Both the position numbers and the translations under genes were made by a program. 64,000 nucleotides of DNA from Clostridia bacterium (lineage in GTDB: Bacteria > Bacillota > Clostridia > Oscillospirales > Acutalibacteraceae): assembly GCA_017428085.1 (NCBI GenBank), contig JAFRRP010000020.1, forward strand, positions 1-64,000. Direction: 5' to 3'. The notes beneath the pieces are model-generated. The model saw only the letters and a list, made by a program, of their open reading frames with translations, had not been told where the DNA came from and ran no database searches. Shown piece by piece: positions 24,325 to 33,704 of the stretch; position 1 is the stretch's first letter; each line of letters starts with the position of its first letter.

Positions 24325-25881
24325 TTGGTGAAATTGTATCTTGCGATCATCCTGATTGCCGCAGCGGCAATCGTGTTCGGCGTCGTCGGGTTCATCGTCG
24401 GCGGCCAACATAGAAAAAAGGTGGCGGAAAAGGCCATCGGCGACGCGAAGGAAGAGGCCAAAAGGATTCTGAACAACGCCCTGACGCAGGCGGAAAACAC
24501 GAAGCGTGAAAAGATCCTGGAGGCGAAGGACGAGATCCATAAAGAGCGTACGGAGTACGAAAAGGAGATCAAGGAACGGCGCGGCGAGGTGCAGCGCCAG
24601 GAGCGCAGATTGGTCCAGAAAGAGGAAAACCTTGACAAAAAGACCGACGCGCTGGAAAAGAAAGAAGAAGCCCTCAACAAACGGCTGAAGGAAGCCGACA
24701 AAAAGGTGGAAGAGGCCGAGGCCCTGAAAAAGAGCCAGTTCGATATGCTGGAGAAGATCTCCGGCTTCACGAAAGAGCAGGCCAAGGAGCACATCATCAA
24801 GAATCTTGAAGGCGACCTCGATCACGAGAAGGCGCTCAAGATCATGGAGTTCACGCAGAGGACCCGCGAGGAATCCGACGCGTTGGCAAAAGAGATCATC
24901 GCCACCGCGATCCAGCGCTGCGCGGCAGACCACGCGGCGGAAGCGACTGTATCGGTGGTGGATCTTCCCAACGACGAAATGAAGGGCCGTATCATCGGCC
25001 GTGAGGGCCGGAACATCCGGACGCTGGAAAATATCACGGGCGTCGATCTGATCATCGACGACACGCCGGAGGCCATCACGGTTTCCAGCTTCGATCCCGT
25101 CCGGCGCGAGGTGGCGCGGCTTACCATCGAAAAGCTCATCGCGGACGGCCGCATCCATCCCGCCCGCATCGAGGACATGTACGAGAAGTCCAAAAAAGAG
25201 GTGGACGCCGCCATCAAGCAGGCGGGCGAGCGCGCCGCCATCGAAGCGGGCGTCAACGGCATCAACGGCGAGCTGATCAAGCTTTTGGGCCGTCTGAAAT
25301 ACCGTACCAGCTACGGGCAGAACGTGCTGAACCACTCGCTGGAGGTCTCCTATATCGCCGGGCTGATGGCTTCCGAGCTGGGCGCGGACGTGAAGACCGC
25401 CAAGCGCGCCGGATTGCTGCACGATATCGGCAAGGCGCTGGACCACGAGATCGAGGGCACCCATATTTCCATCGGCGTGGAATACGCCCGGAAGTATAAA
25501 GAAAAGGAAGAGGTCGTTCACGCCATCGAGGCCCACCACGGCGACGTGGAGGCCAAGACCATTGTGGCCGTGCTGGTACAGGCGGCCGACGCCATCTCCG
25601 CCGCACGCCCCGGCGCCCGGCGCGAGAACATCCAGAACTACATCAAGCGGCTGGAGCAGCTGGAGGAGATCTCCACCTCCTTCAAGGGCGTGGAAAAATC
25701 CTTCGCCATCCAGGCGGGCCGCGAGGTGCGCATCATCGTGAAGCCCGAACAGGTTTCGGACGACCGCATGGTGATCCTGGCGCGGGAGATCGCCAAGAAG
25801 ATCGAGGACGAGCTGGACTACCCCGGGCAGATCAAGGTGCATCTGATCCGCGAGAACCGCGTGTTCGACTACGCGAAATAA
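24325..25881 (+). CDS. rny: Ribonuclease Y
   Basis: Membrane-anchored endoribonuclease that starts mRNA decay in Firmicutes. It is 518 residues from the chosen start (usual about 520). It has an N-terminal membrane helix (about 3-25), a long coiled coil (about 30-190), a KH domain with the GREGRNIR motif (about 225) and an HD domain with [13 protein letters not shown] (about 362-374). I choose TTG 24325, eight bases after AGGAGGTG; GTG 24328 is also possible. An ATG lying between the Shine-Dalgarno sequence and TTG is out of frame. ymdB follows, as in many Firmicutes. The spacing to ymdB is unusual because of a 125-bp heptamer array. Confidence 0.96.
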   Translation: MVKLYLAIILIAAAAIVFGVVGFIVGGQHRKKVAEKAIGDAKEEAKRILNNALTQAENTKREKILEAKDEIHKERTEYEKEIKERRGEVQRQERRLVQKEENLDKKTDALEKKEEALNKRLKEADKKVEEAEALKKSQFDMLEKISGFTKEQAKEHIIKNLEGDLDHEKALKIMEFTQRTREESDALAKEIIATAIQRCAADHAAEATVSVVDLPNDEMKGRIIGREGRNIRTLENITGVDLIIDDTPEAITVSSFDPVRREVARLTIEKLIADGRIHPARIEDMYEKSKKEVDAAIKQAGERAAIEAGVNGINGELIKLLGRLKYRTSYGQNVLNHSLEVSYIAGLMASELGADVKTAKRAGLLHDIGKALDHEIEGTHISIGVEYARKYKEKEEVVHAIEAHHGDVEAKTIVAVLVQAADAISAARPGARRENIQNYIKRLEQLEEISTSFKGVEKSFAIQAGREVRIIVKPEQVSDDRMVILAREIAKKIEDELDYPGQIKVHLIRENRVFDYAK

Positions 25882-25891
25882 TCACCTGCCC

Positions 25892-25926
25892 AAAGACCCC
25901 TGCCTCATCCACGGTGGGGGCTTTTG
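25892..25926 (+). terminator. Possible terminator after rny
   Basis: AAAGACCCC and GGGGGCTTTT form an imperfect stem with a 14-base loop. It would reduce read-through into ymdB, so the operon may be only partly coupled. Confidence 0.5.
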
Positions 25927-26050
25927 ATTAGTGACTAGTGACTAGTGGCTAGTGGCTAGCAACTAACAACCAGCAACTAACAACCAGCAACTAGCAACCA
26001 GCAACTAACAACCAGCAACTAGCAACCAGCAACTAACAACCAGCAACTAA
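25926..26050. repeat. Long heptamer array between rny and ymdB
   Basis: About 17 consecutive 7-bp units. The first four are AGTGACT/AGTGGCT; the rest are CYARCAA (CTAGCAA, CTAACAA, CCAGCAA) and look like the inverted complement of the first type with almost no core between them. It ends ten bases before the ymdB Shine-Dalgarno sequence. Confidence 0.85.
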
Positions 26051-26064
26051 AAAGGGAGTCAACC

Positions 26065-26841
26065 ATGCGCATCCTCTTTCTCGGAGACGTGGTCTCCGTC
26101 GCCGGCTGCGAGTTCCTCCGCAAAAAGCTGCCCGGCTACAAAAAAATGCAGGAGATCGACTTCTGTATCGTCAACGGGGAAAACTCCGCCAAGGGCAACG
26201 GGATCACACCCGCCTCGGCGGAGCATCTGCTGACCTCCGGCGCCGACCTGATCACCACCGGCAACCACGCGTTCAAACGGCCGGAGGCGGAACGGCTGCT
26301 GGAGGAAAGCGGCCTGCCCGTGATACGTCCCGTCAATTTCCACCGGTCCGCCCCCGGCAGGGGCGTGTACGTGCTGGAAAAGCGCGGCCTGCGCCTGGGG
26401 GTGGCCAACCTGATCGGCCGCGTGAGCATGGACCAGGCGGAGGACCCCTTCGACGCAGCCGACCGCGTGCTGGCCGGTTTCGCCGAACAGGGGATCGTCA
26501 ATATCCTGATCGATTTCCACGCGGAGGCCACCTCGGAAAAGCGCGCCATGGGTTTTTACGTCAACGGCCGCGCCAGCGCGCTGATCGGCACCCACACCCA
26601 CGTGCCCACCGCCGACGAGCAGATCCTGTCCGGCGGTACCGCCTACCTGACGGACGCGGGCATGACGGGCGTGATCGATTCGGTGCTGGGCGTGGATATC
26701 GCCTGCGCCACCAAAAAAATGCGGACGGGGCTGCCCGTCAGATTTGAAAACGCCGAAGGGGACTGCTTTATGTGCGGCGCGGTGATCGAAACGGACGCCG
26801 CGGGCCGGGCGGTCTCCATAGAAAGAATATGCGTGGAATGA
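26065..26841 (+). CDS. ymdB: YmdB-family metallophosphoesterase
   Basis: A 258-residue dinuclear-metal phosphoesterase of the TIGR00282/YmdB type; the B. subtilis protein hydrolyses 2',3'-cyclic nucleotides. Metal ligands can be seen in FLGDVV (Asp 8), NGENSAKGNG (about 37-46), TTGNHAF (about 63-69) and GTHTHVPTAD (about 172-181). AAAGGGAG precedes the ATG. rny-ymdB is a conserved pair and both affect global gene expression. The stop codon overlaps the start of the next gene (ATGA), which indicates translational coupling to a binding lipoprotein. Confidence 0.95.
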   Translation: MRILFLGDVVSVAGCEFLRKKLPGYKKMQEIDFCIVNGENSAKGNGITPASAEHLLTSGADLITTGNHAFKRPEAERLLEESGLPVIRPVNFHRSAPGRGVYVLEKRGLRLGVANLIGRVSMDQAEDPFDAADRVLAGFAEQGIVNILIDFHAEATSEKRAMGFYVNGRASALIGTHTHVPTADEQILSGGTAYLTDAGMTGVIDSVLGVDIACATKKMRTGLPVRFENAEGDCFMCGAVIETDAAGRAVSIERICVE

Positions 26842-28397
26842 ACAGAAGACCGACTGCCGCGACGGCAGATCTGATAAAAAGAATAACGGCGGCGCTGCTG
26901 TGCGCCGCCATGGCCGCCTCGCTGTTCGGCTGCGGACGCACCGGCGGCCCGGAGCAGCCCACGGGGACGGAGGAGACCGCCGCCCTGCCGCAGGCGCCGG
27001 CGGGCAGCGTCAGCGTGCCCTATCTGTCTTCCGACAGCTTGAACCCCTTTTTTATCACCACCTCGGTCAACGCGCCGCTGGTCTCGCTGTACTGCCGGGG
27101 GCTTTACTACCTTGACAACGGCTTCAACGCCGTCGGCGATCTGGCCCAGTCGGAGATCGTTTCTGTGGAGAACGTGAAGGTGAACCTGAAGCCGGGGTTG
27201 GTGTTTTCCGACGGCAGCCCCGTCACCGCCGCCGACGTGGCGTATTCCTTCGAGCTGGCGGAAAAATCGGAGCTGTACGAGGAGCATCTGGACAATATTG
27301 AGTCCTGTACCGCGCCGGACGACGCCACCGTGCTGTTCCGTCTGGAAGAGCCGGACGTGAACGTGCTGAACGGCCTTATTTTTCCCGTGGTCAAAAGCGG
27401 CACGGCAGGCAAAGAAAAAGACCTGCCCGTCAGCTGCGGCCACTACAAGTTCACCCAGGACGGCATCCGCGTGTCGCTGGTGTGCAACACGCTGTATCAG
27501 GGCGAGCTGCCGGCGGTGGGCGCCGTGCGGCTGACGGAGGTCACGGAGAACACCGTGCTGGAAACGCTGGTGGACGCGGGGGAGATCAGCTTCTGCTATT
27601 CCGATCTGTCCCACGGCAGCGCCAAGCGCACCTATGCCGCCGCCACCGACGTATATCTCAACAATCTGGTCTTTATCGGCGTCAACCGGAAAAACGTGAA
27701 TTTCGGCATCGCGGAGATGCGCCGCGCCATGTCTTTGGCGCTGGACCGGCAGGAGATGGTCTCCGCCGGGTTCCAGAACTTCGCGCGGGCGGCGGTGCTG
27801 CCATTCAATACCTCCTGGGCGGCGATCGCGGATTCCTCCGTCGCCGCAGAGCAGTCCTTTTCCGCCGATCCGGCCGCCGCCAACCGTATGCTGGCGCCCT
27901 ACGGGGCCGGTTCCGAAGGCTCGGAATGCTACGTGACGCTGCTTTGCCCGGAAGCCAACAGCTTTCTGCGCAACACGGCGGGCGTGATCGCCAAGCAGCT
28001 GGCCGGGGTCAACATTATCGTGACGGTGGAAAACGTCAGCAAGTACGAGTATTATGAGGCGTTGGAGTCAGGGGATTTCGACCTCTATCTCGGCGAGATC
28101 AAGCTGCCGCCCACCATGGACCTGGACGCGTTCCTGTATTATGGCGCCGCCTCTTACGGGATCGACCCGGAGGAAGGGGAGCTTTTGACAAAGTATAACC
28201 GTTACCGGGGCGGCGAGATCCCGTTGGACGAATTCCTGCGGGCGTTCGTAGCCGAAACGCCGTTTATCCCTTTGTGTTACCGCAACGGCAGGATGTGCTA
28301 CTCGTCGGAGATCGCGTCCGTTGCCGGTATCTCCGAATTTCATCTCTTCGGCGAGATCGACAAATGGGATATCAACGCGGACCACGCGCTGGGATAA
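26838..28397 (+). CDS. Extracellular solute-binding lipoprotein, SBP family 5
   Basis: A 519-residue oligopeptide/dipeptide-type binding protein. The N-terminal signal ends in lipobox SLFGC (Cys about 33). The body has the family 5 pattern: NVKVNLKPGLVFSDGSPVTAADVAYSFE (about 110-137), AEMRRAMSLALDRQEM (about 292-307) and DLYLGEIKLPP (about 410-420). ATG 26838 overlaps the ymdB stop as ATGA; ATG 26829 is an alternative three codons longer. No permease or ATPase gene is adjacent, so it either serves a transporter encoded elsewhere or acts as a sensor. The stop lies in a palindrome (28392-28420). Confidence 0.87.
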   Translation: MNRRPTAATADLIKRITAALLCAAMAASLFGCGRTGGPEQPTGTEETAALPQAPAGSVSVPYLSSDSLNPFFITTSVNAPLVSLYCRGLYYLDNGFNAVGDLAQSEIVSVENVKVNLKPGLVFSDGSPVTAADVAYSFELAEKSELYEEHLDNIESCTAPDDATVLFRLEEPDVNVLNGLIFPVVKSGTAGKEKDLPVSCGHYKFTQDGIRVSLVCNTLYQGELPAVGAVRLTEVTENTVLETLVDAGEISFCYSDLSHGSAKRTYAAATDVYLNNLVFIGVNRKNVNFGIAEMRRAMSLALDRQEMVSAGFQNFARAAVLPFNTSWAAIADSSVAAEQSFSADPAAANRMLAPYGAGSEGSECYVTLLCPEANSFLRNTAGVIAKQLAGVNIIVTVENVSKYEYYEALESGDFDLYLGEIKLPPTMDLDAFLYYGAASYGIDPEEGELLTKYNRYRGGEIPLDEFLRAFVAETPFIPLCYRNGRMCYSSEIASVAGISEFHLFGEIDKWDINADHALG

Positions 28398-28420
28398 GCC
28401 GCGTATGGCGCGGCTTATCC
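28392..28420. repeat. Border palindrome containing the binding-protein stop codon
   Basis: GGATAAGCCGCG-TATGG-CGCGGCTTATCC with 12-bp perfect arms. The left arm contains the TAA stop; the AGTCGTA arm begins at its right edge. Confidence 0.85.
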
Positions 28421-28529
28421 AGTCGTAAGTCGTGAGTCGTAAGATAAGTTGTTTTCGTGAAACGATTAAAACATAAAGATTTTGGGAAAAAAGCAGGAAC
28501 GTCCGAAGGACTTCTCACGAATTACGACT
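28421..28529. repeat. Heptamer-armed element, type A, copy 4 (inverted)
   Basis: Arms 28421-28443 and 28513-28529. On the minus strand the core starts AAGTCC-TTC-GGACGTTCCTG and ends CAACTTATCTTACGAC. Confidence 0.75.
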
Positions 28530-28550
28530 ATATCAACGAAAGGAGCCCTT

Positions 28551-30005
28551 ATGAAAAAGTTGTTTCTGTTCACCAAGGATACGAAGGGGCCGGGGTATGT
28601 GCCCAACAACCAGATCTTCGCCTACGCGTCGGGGTTGACGGGGCAGAATATCGCCTACGCCTACGTGTCCGGTTGGCTGCGGTATTTCTGCATCAACATC
28701 CTGCACATCGACTCGCTGAAGGTGGGCTCCGTCTTCTCCGCCAGCTACGTGTGGGACGCGATCAACGACCCCGTCGTCGGCGCGTACGTGGACCGGCGCA
28801 AGTACAGGCCCTATCACAAGCTGCGGCCCTATCTGCTGTGGTGCCCGCCGCTGATCGGCGTCCTGATCGCCTGTATGTTCTTCGACGTGAACTTTTCGGA
28901 GAACGGCAAGGTGGTGTACATCCTGCTGCTGTACTTCGCCTTCGACCTGATCTACTCCTTCCAGGACGTGGGCCTGTGGGGCATGATCGCCCTGTCCTCG
29001 CCCCATTCGGAGGAGCGTTCCCGGGTGGCCCAGTGGGTCTCCATCGGCGCGGGGGCCGGCGGCGCGGTCGTGGGGCTGTTCCAGATGCTGCGCAGCACGC
29101 TGAACGGCGCGGGGCTCAGGGATATGACCGTGTTCCTGATCTTCGGCTTTGTATTCGGCCTGGGCGGCGAGCTGCTGTCCATGAACGCTTACCGCATCAA
29201 AGAGCTGGTGGCCACCGACCCGCCGCAAAAGGAGAGCGTCTGGCAGTCGCTGTCGGTGATCCGGCACAACCGTACCCTGCTGCTGATCTGCGGCGCGCGG
29301 CTGGCGCAGGAGCTCAGCCCCAAGGTGCAGAACGCCTATTTCTTTGAAAACTGCACCCACTATGTGATCGGCGGCAAGCCCATCAGCGGCCAGAACGCGG
29401 AATTCCTTTACGGCCTGTTTGGCGGCATCCCCGGCGCGGCGGCGCAGTTTTTCGCCAATAAGATCGCGGCGCGCCTCGGCGGCATGAAGCGCATCCTGCT
29501 GATCTCGCAGTCCGCCTCCATCCTGCTGCGGGTGACCACGTTTTTCATCGGGTACGAGTCCATCCCCCAATTCATCATCATGACGCTGCTGATCTCGCTG
29601 GTGAACCTGCCGGGCAGCCTGATGGATATCGCCCACCGGTCCCTGACCAGCGACTCCATCGACGAGCTGGAGCTGAAAACGGGACTGCGCACCGAGGGCG
29701 TGTCCTTCAGCATGCAGAACTTTACCAGCAAGATGCGTTCCGGCGCTACCACGCTGATCGAGGGCATTTTGCTGAAAAAGCTGGGCTACGACAGCTACCG
29801 CAAGGAGGCGGGCCTGCCCCAGAGCGAGACCTTCCTGAAATGGCAGTGGCCCATGTTCTGCCTGGGGCCCGTGGTGGGCGCGATATTGTACCTTATCATC
29901 ATCAGCTTCGTGAAAGACGACAGGGACCACCGGGCGGAGGTGGAACGGCAGCTCAAGGAGCGCCGCGCCGCCGCGCGGGAAGCCGCCGTCATCAGCGAAA
30001 CGTAA
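28551..30005 (+). CDS. MFS transporter of the GPH sugar:cation symporter type
   Basis: A 484-residue membrane protein with about 12 helices. The region around SASYVWDAINDPVVGAYVDRRKYR (about 61-84) is the A-like motif of the glycoside-pentoside-hexuronide symporter family, which imports glycosides with Na+ or H+. AAGGAG precedes the ATG at 28551; the longer in-frame reading starts inside the repeat element. The substrate is unknown. The next gene starts 18 bases after its stop, so the two form an operon with a B12-type radical SAM protein, an unusual partner. Confidence 0.85.
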   Translation: MKKLFLFTKDTKGPGYVPNNQIFAYASGLTGQNIAYAYVSGWLRYFCINILHIDSLKVGSVFSASYVWDAINDPVVGAYVDRRKYRPYHKLRPYLLWCPPLIGVLIACMFFDVNFSENGKVVYILLLYFAFDLIYSFQDVGLWGMIALSSPHSEERSRVAQWVSIGAGAGGAVVGLFQMLRSTLNGAGLRDMTVFLIFGFVFGLGGELLSMNAYRIKELVATDPPQKESVWQSLSVIRHNRTLLLICGARLAQELSPKVQNAYFFENCTHYVIGGKPISGQNAEFLYGLFGGIPGAAAQFFANKIAARLGGMKRILLISQSASILLRVTTFFIGYESIPQFIIMTLLISLVNLPGSLMDIAHRSLTSDSIDELELKTGLRTEGVSFSMQNFTSKMRSGATTLIEGILLKKLGYDSYRKEAGLPQSETFLKWQWPMFCLGPVVGAILYLIIISFVKDDRDHRAEVERQLKERRAAAREAAVISET

Positions 30006-30023
30006 TTGTTGTTGAGAGAAACC

Positions 30024-31931
30024 ATGAAAAAAAAGATCTATTTCACACAGGTCGGCTTTGATTTTGAAGGTTCGGTGTACCTGCCCTACGCGGCGGGCGC
30101 CCTGGCGGCGTATACCCTTTCGCAGCCCGATCTGGCGGCGGAGTACGAGTTCCCGGAGTTTATCTTCCGCCGGGAAAAGCTCGCCGTCGTGCTGGACAGG
30201 ATCGTCGATCCCTATATCGCTTCCTTCTCCTGCAGCGTGTGGAATATGGAATTCAACAAGGCGCTGGCGAAGCGGATCCGGGAAAAATATCCCGACTGCC
30301 TGATCATCTTCGGCGGCCATTCCGTGCGGGAGAACGATACCCGCCTGCTGGAGGAGGAGCCCTACGTTGACGTGCTGATGTTCGGCGAGGGCGAGAAGAA
30401 CTTTGCCGCTATCTTACGGGCCCTGCGGGACGACTCTTTGGAGCGCGTTCCCAATATCGCGTTCCGCAAAGACGGCAAGCCCGTCCTGACGCCGCGGGAG
30501 TATTATTACGACCTGTCGGAATTTCCGTCGCCGTACCTTTCCGGCGTATTTGACAAGCTGATGGAAAAAGAGCCGGAGACGGACTTTTTGGCAGTGATCG
30601 AAACCAACCGGGGCTGTCCCTATTCCTGCGCCTACTGCGACTGGTGCGCGGGACACAAGATGCGCTTTTTCCCCATGGAAAAGGTGCTGGGGGAGATACG
30701 GTGGTTTGCCGACCACCGGGTGGAGTACATCTTCTGTGCCGATTCCAACTTCGGCATGTTCGACCGGGACGTGGAGATCGCCAAAACGCTGGTGAAGACC
30801 AAGCGGGAATTCGGCTACCCCAAGGTGTTCCGCCCCTGCTACGAAAAAAACAGCGCCGACCGGGTCTTCACGATCTGCAGCATCCTCAATTCCGAGGGCA
30901 TGGACAAGGGCGCCACAATGGCGTACCAGACGCTATCGCCGGACGCGCTGAAAAACATCGGCAGGAAAAACCTGACGATGGAGCATTTTTCCGGTCTGCT
31001 GCGGCGGTACAACGAGGCGGGCATCCCCGCCTATTCAGAGCTGATATTGGGTCTGCCGGGGGAAACGAGGGAGAGCTTTTGCCGGGGCGTCTGCCGCCTG
31101 TTGGAGAGTGGCCAGCACAATTCCCTCAGCGTTTATCAGTGCGAAATGCTGCCCAATTCCCGGATGGCCGACCCGGATTACGTCACGCGGCACGGCATAC
31201 AGGTCATCAAGGTGCCGTTCAACCATATCCACAGCGCCATCAACAAAAGCGAGGAGGTACAGGAGTACTCCTACCTTGTCCGCGCCACCGCCGCCATGAG
31301 CCGCGACGACTGGACGCAGGCCAGCCTGTTTTCCACGTGCGTGCAGTGCTTCCACAGTCTCGGCGTGCTGCGCTGCTTTTCCATCTATCTGTTCGCCGAG
31401 GGGATCGCCTCGTACTATGACTTCTTCACCGGCCTGCTGGCGTATCTGATGCAGTCGGAGGGGATGCTTGGCGGGATCTGGCGGTCGTTCCGGGAAAAAT
31501 ACGACAGCTCCCTTTCGGGCGACTGGAACTACCACCGGGACGTATTCGGCAATATCACGTGGTTTTTCGAGGAGGGCGCGTTTCTGGAATGCGTCGGCGA
31601 TTTCGACGCCTGCATAGAGGAGCTGCTGCCGTACCTGAAGCGGTACCCGATCAACGAACGGCTGTTTGAGGAGATGCTGCGCTATCAGCGGGCGATTCTG
31701 CGCAAGCCCTTTGACAGGGAGGCGACGTATCGCTTTTCTTATGATTTTTACACCTATTTCCAGATGATCGCCGACAGGGCGTATAAGCCGCTGGAAGAGA
31801 AGCCCATCACATTGACGGTGAAGCCGAAAGCCGTCTACGACGACATCCGCGATTACGCTCGCGAGACCGTCTGGTTCGGCCGCCGCCGCGGCGCCACAGT
31901 CTACCGGGGCAAAGAGCTTTCGGCGGAATGA
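30024..31931 (+). CDS. B12-binding-domain radical SAM protein
   Basis: A 635-residue protein. Residues ~1-150 form a cobalamin-binding-like Rossmann domain (IFGGHSVREND, VDVLMFGEGEKNF). The radical SAM domain has the cluster motif CPYSCAYC (about 197-204), then TLSPDALKNIGRKN and the ELILGLPGET barrel segment. The C-terminal part (about 400-635) is helical without a recognised domain. Such enzymes perform radical methylation or related chemistry; the substrate is unknown. The upstream in-frame TTG codons at 30006 are less likely than ATG 30024, which has GAGAG before it. It shares an operon with the symporter. Confidence 0.87.
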   Translation: MKKKIYFTQVGFDFEGSVYLPYAAGALAAYTLSQPDLAAEYEFPEFIFRREKLAVVLDRIVDPYIASFSCSVWNMEFNKALAKRIREKYPDCLIIFGGHSVRENDTRLLEEEPYVDVLMFGEGEKNFAAILRALRDDSLERVPNIAFRKDGKPVLTPREYYYDLSEFPSPYLSGVFDKLMEKEPETDFLAVIETNRGCPYSCAYCDWCAGHKMRFFPMEKVLGEIRWFADHRVEYIFCADSNFGMFDRDVEIAKTLVKTKREFGYPKVFRPCYEKNSADRVFTICSILNSEGMDKGATMAYQTLSPDALKNIGRKNLTMEHFSGLLRRYNEAGIPAYSELILGLPGETRESFCRGVCRLLESGQHNSLSVYQCEMLPNSRMADPDYVTRHGIQVIKVPFNHIHSAINKSEEVQEYSYLVRATAAMSRDDWTQASLFSTCVQCFHSLGVLRCFSIYLFAEGIASYYDFFTGLLAYLMQSEGMLGGIWRSFREKYDSSLSGDWNYHRDVFGNITWFFEEGAFLECVGDFDACIEELLPYLKRYPINERLFEEMLRYQRAILRKPFDREATYRFSYDFYTYFQMIADRAYKPLEEKPITLTVKPKAVYDDIRDYARETVWFGRRRGATVYRGKELSAE

Positions 31932-31955
31932 AAACGTAAAATCTTATAAAACGAT

Positions 31956-31988
31956 ACTCCCCGGCGGATCGTCCGTCGGGGAGTTTTG
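31956..31988 (+). terminator. Intrinsic terminator of the symporter/radical SAM operon
   Basis: Stem ACTCCCCGGCGGA-TCG-TCCGTCGGGGAGT followed by TTTT. Confidence 0.85.
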
Positions 31989-32024
31989 CCTTATTATCAT
32001 GAATCGGGTGAGAGAGAAACGGGA

Positions 32025-33437
32025 TCAGAAATCGAAATACTTTTCCCTTTGCTTTTTCATGCGGCCGGAGATGGCGCGGAGGGTGGCGGCGGCGTCCGCT
32101 TTTTCCTCCGGGGTGCCCACGGCGAACTGCTTCATCAGGCGGCCCTCTTCATAAGAGAGCTCGTCGTGCCGGGGGAAGAAGCGCTTGAGCAAGAAGCAGC
32201 CGTAGCGCACCAGGCGTCTGTCGCCCACCAGGCGGAAATGCTCGTCGATGGTGTCCACCGCCACGGAGTAATAACCCTTGATGGAGGCGATCAGCGCCCT
32301 GCGCTCATTTTCCGGGGAAAAGACGATGGTCTCGCAGATGAACGCGTTGCGGTTGGCGGGATAGGAGCTGTGGCTGTCCGTGCTGCCCACGATGGGGAAG
32401 ATATGGCCCTTGGCCTTTTCCTCGTAATAGCGCACGGTCTGAAAGCCGTTCTGCTCGTAGTAGGCCTCGCCGCCCAGCACCTCGAAGGCGTCGAAGGGGT
32501 GACGTTCCATCATGCAGTCGGTGAAGGCCTCCGGCACGTGGTAGGCGTCTCGTTTCCAGTTGGGATGCGCGAAAATGCCCAGGCCGTTCGCTTTGCGGAT
32601 CTCGTCGAAGATCCAGCAGCACACCGCCCACGGCACCGCGTCCACGGTATCGGGAAGGTCCGGCTTCGCCGCGTCCGCCAGCGCCTGCATCTTCTCCTGA
32701 TATTCGTCGTAGCTCATCACCGGCGGGCATTCGCCGTTGAGCGAACGGTATTGCGGGTCGGTCCCCACCTCGTCCCACTGTTCGCCCTTTGTCAGCGCGT
32801 TGATGCTGTACTCGCCGCCGAAGTTGACGATGTGGACGTCGTTGGTCTTGCCGAAGACCGGCGGCAGGTGACACTCCTCGCCGGGGATGATGGTGAATTC
32901 CAGCGGCAGCTCCTGATAGAAACGGATGGCCCGCAGGGAGGGGTAGTAGACGCAGTGGTCGCTGACCACGGAGAAGTCGTAGCCGTATTTGCGGTAGTTG
33001 GCCATGACCACCTCCGGGTCCTGATTGCCGTCGGAGCAGGTGGTGTGCATGTGCAGATCGCCGATAAAGGGGTAGCGCCCGCGCAGGTCCTCGTTGACGC
33101 AGTAGACGGAAAAGCGCTGTTTGCAGCGGCCGTTTTCCAGCAGGATGCGGATGAAGTATTCCTGCTCTTTGTCGAAGGTGTGGGGAATGTCGAAGCCGCC
33201 TTCCGCATTGCAGACGGCCTTCACGCGGCGGAAATCGCCGGTGGCGGGGAAATCCCGGGGGTTGCCGCCGTCCAGCGCGCAGAACTCCACGTCGTATGCC
33301 TTCCCCGGCTCAAAATCGGGACGCCCGCCCTGCGGACGGATATGGATCACGGTCTCCCGGTCCTTGACGACCACCAGCGGAAACACGTCGTAATGGTTCA
33401 GATCATAGTCGTTGACAGCGTCTGCCATCGGGTACAT
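32025..33437 (-). CDS. PHP-domain metal-dependent phosphoesterase
   Basis: A 470-residue protein. An N-terminal beta-rich part (about 1-145) is followed by a PHP domain with GDLHMHTTCSDGN (about 149-161), VSDHCVYYP, IPGEECHLPP, GIFAHPNW and GSTDSHSSYP, all metal-ligand segments of PHP enzymes. The family hydrolyses phosphoesters (nucleotide 3',5'-bisphosphates, histidinol-P and others). The extra N-terminal domain suggests a polysaccharide- or protein-linked role, but I cannot name a substrate. ATG 33437 has AGGAGG nine bases upstream; the longer reading to 33542 passes through the promoter and is rejected. Confidence 0.85.
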   Translation of the reverse strand: MYPMADAVNDYDLNHYDVFPLVVVKDRETVIHIRPQGGRPDFEPGKAYDVEFCALDGGNPRDFPATGDFRRVKAVCNAEGGFDIPHTFDKEQEYFIRILLENGRCKQRFSVYCVNEDLRGRYPFIGDLHMHTTCSDGNQDPEVVMANYRKYGYDFSVVSDHCVYYPSLRAIRFYQELPLEFTIIPGEECHLPPVFGKTNDVHIVNFGGEYSINALTKGEQWDEVGTDPQYRSLNGECPPVMSYDEYQEKMQALADAAKPDLPDTVDAVPWAVCCWIFDEIRKANGLGIFAHPNWKRDAYHVPEAFTDCMMERHPFDAFEVLGGEAYYEQNGFQTVRYYEEKAKGHIFPIVGSTDSHSSYPANRNAFICETIVFSPENERRALIASIKGYYSVAVDTIDEHFRLVGDRRLVRYGCFLLKRFFPRHDELSYEEGRLMKQFAVGTPEEKADAAATLRAISGRMKKQREKYFDF

Positions 33438-33470
33438 AAGCGGATACCTCCTGCCGTTTTTATCTTTTTT

Positions 33471-33499
33471 ATTGTAGCACCGGCGAGTGGGGATTGCAA
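33471..33499 (-). promoter_or_regulatory. Sigma-A promoter of the PHP gene
   Basis: On the minus strand: TTGCAA, 17-bp spacer, TACAAT. Confidence 0.8.
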
Positions 33500-33534
33500 G
33501 GACAAATTGGGGATCGCCGGGGTGCTTCGCACCC

Positions 33535-33663
33535 GGTTGCAAGTTGCAAGAGGCGCCTGCGGCGCAAAACCGTTGACGCTTTTATCCGCTTTACGGGTCC
33601 CGTTCTTACAACTTATAACTTGAAACTTACAACTGAATTGTCGCGCCGACGGCGCGACAATTC
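33535..33663. repeat. Heptamer-armed element with AGTTGCA/CTTACAA arms
   Basis: Left arm 33535-33550 (GTTGCAA heptamers), a mini-hairpin GCGCC-TGC-GGCGC at the core start, and right arm 33605-33635 (CTTACAA, CTTATAA, CTTGAAA, CTTACAA). A palindrome with 13-bp perfect arms, GAATTGTCGCGCC-GAC-GGCGCGACAATTC, borders it at 33635-33663. Another hairpin, GGGTGC-TTC-GCACCC, precedes the left arm. Confidence 0.7.
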
Positions 33664-33675
33664 TGCATTTCCCTA

Positions 33676-33704
33676 TTGATTTTTTATTATGATAATGATA
33701 AAAT
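33676..33704 (+). promoter_or_regulatory. Sigma-A promoter of typA
   Basis: TTGATT, 17-bp spacer, TAAAAT; 35 bases before the TTG start. Confidence 0.8.
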
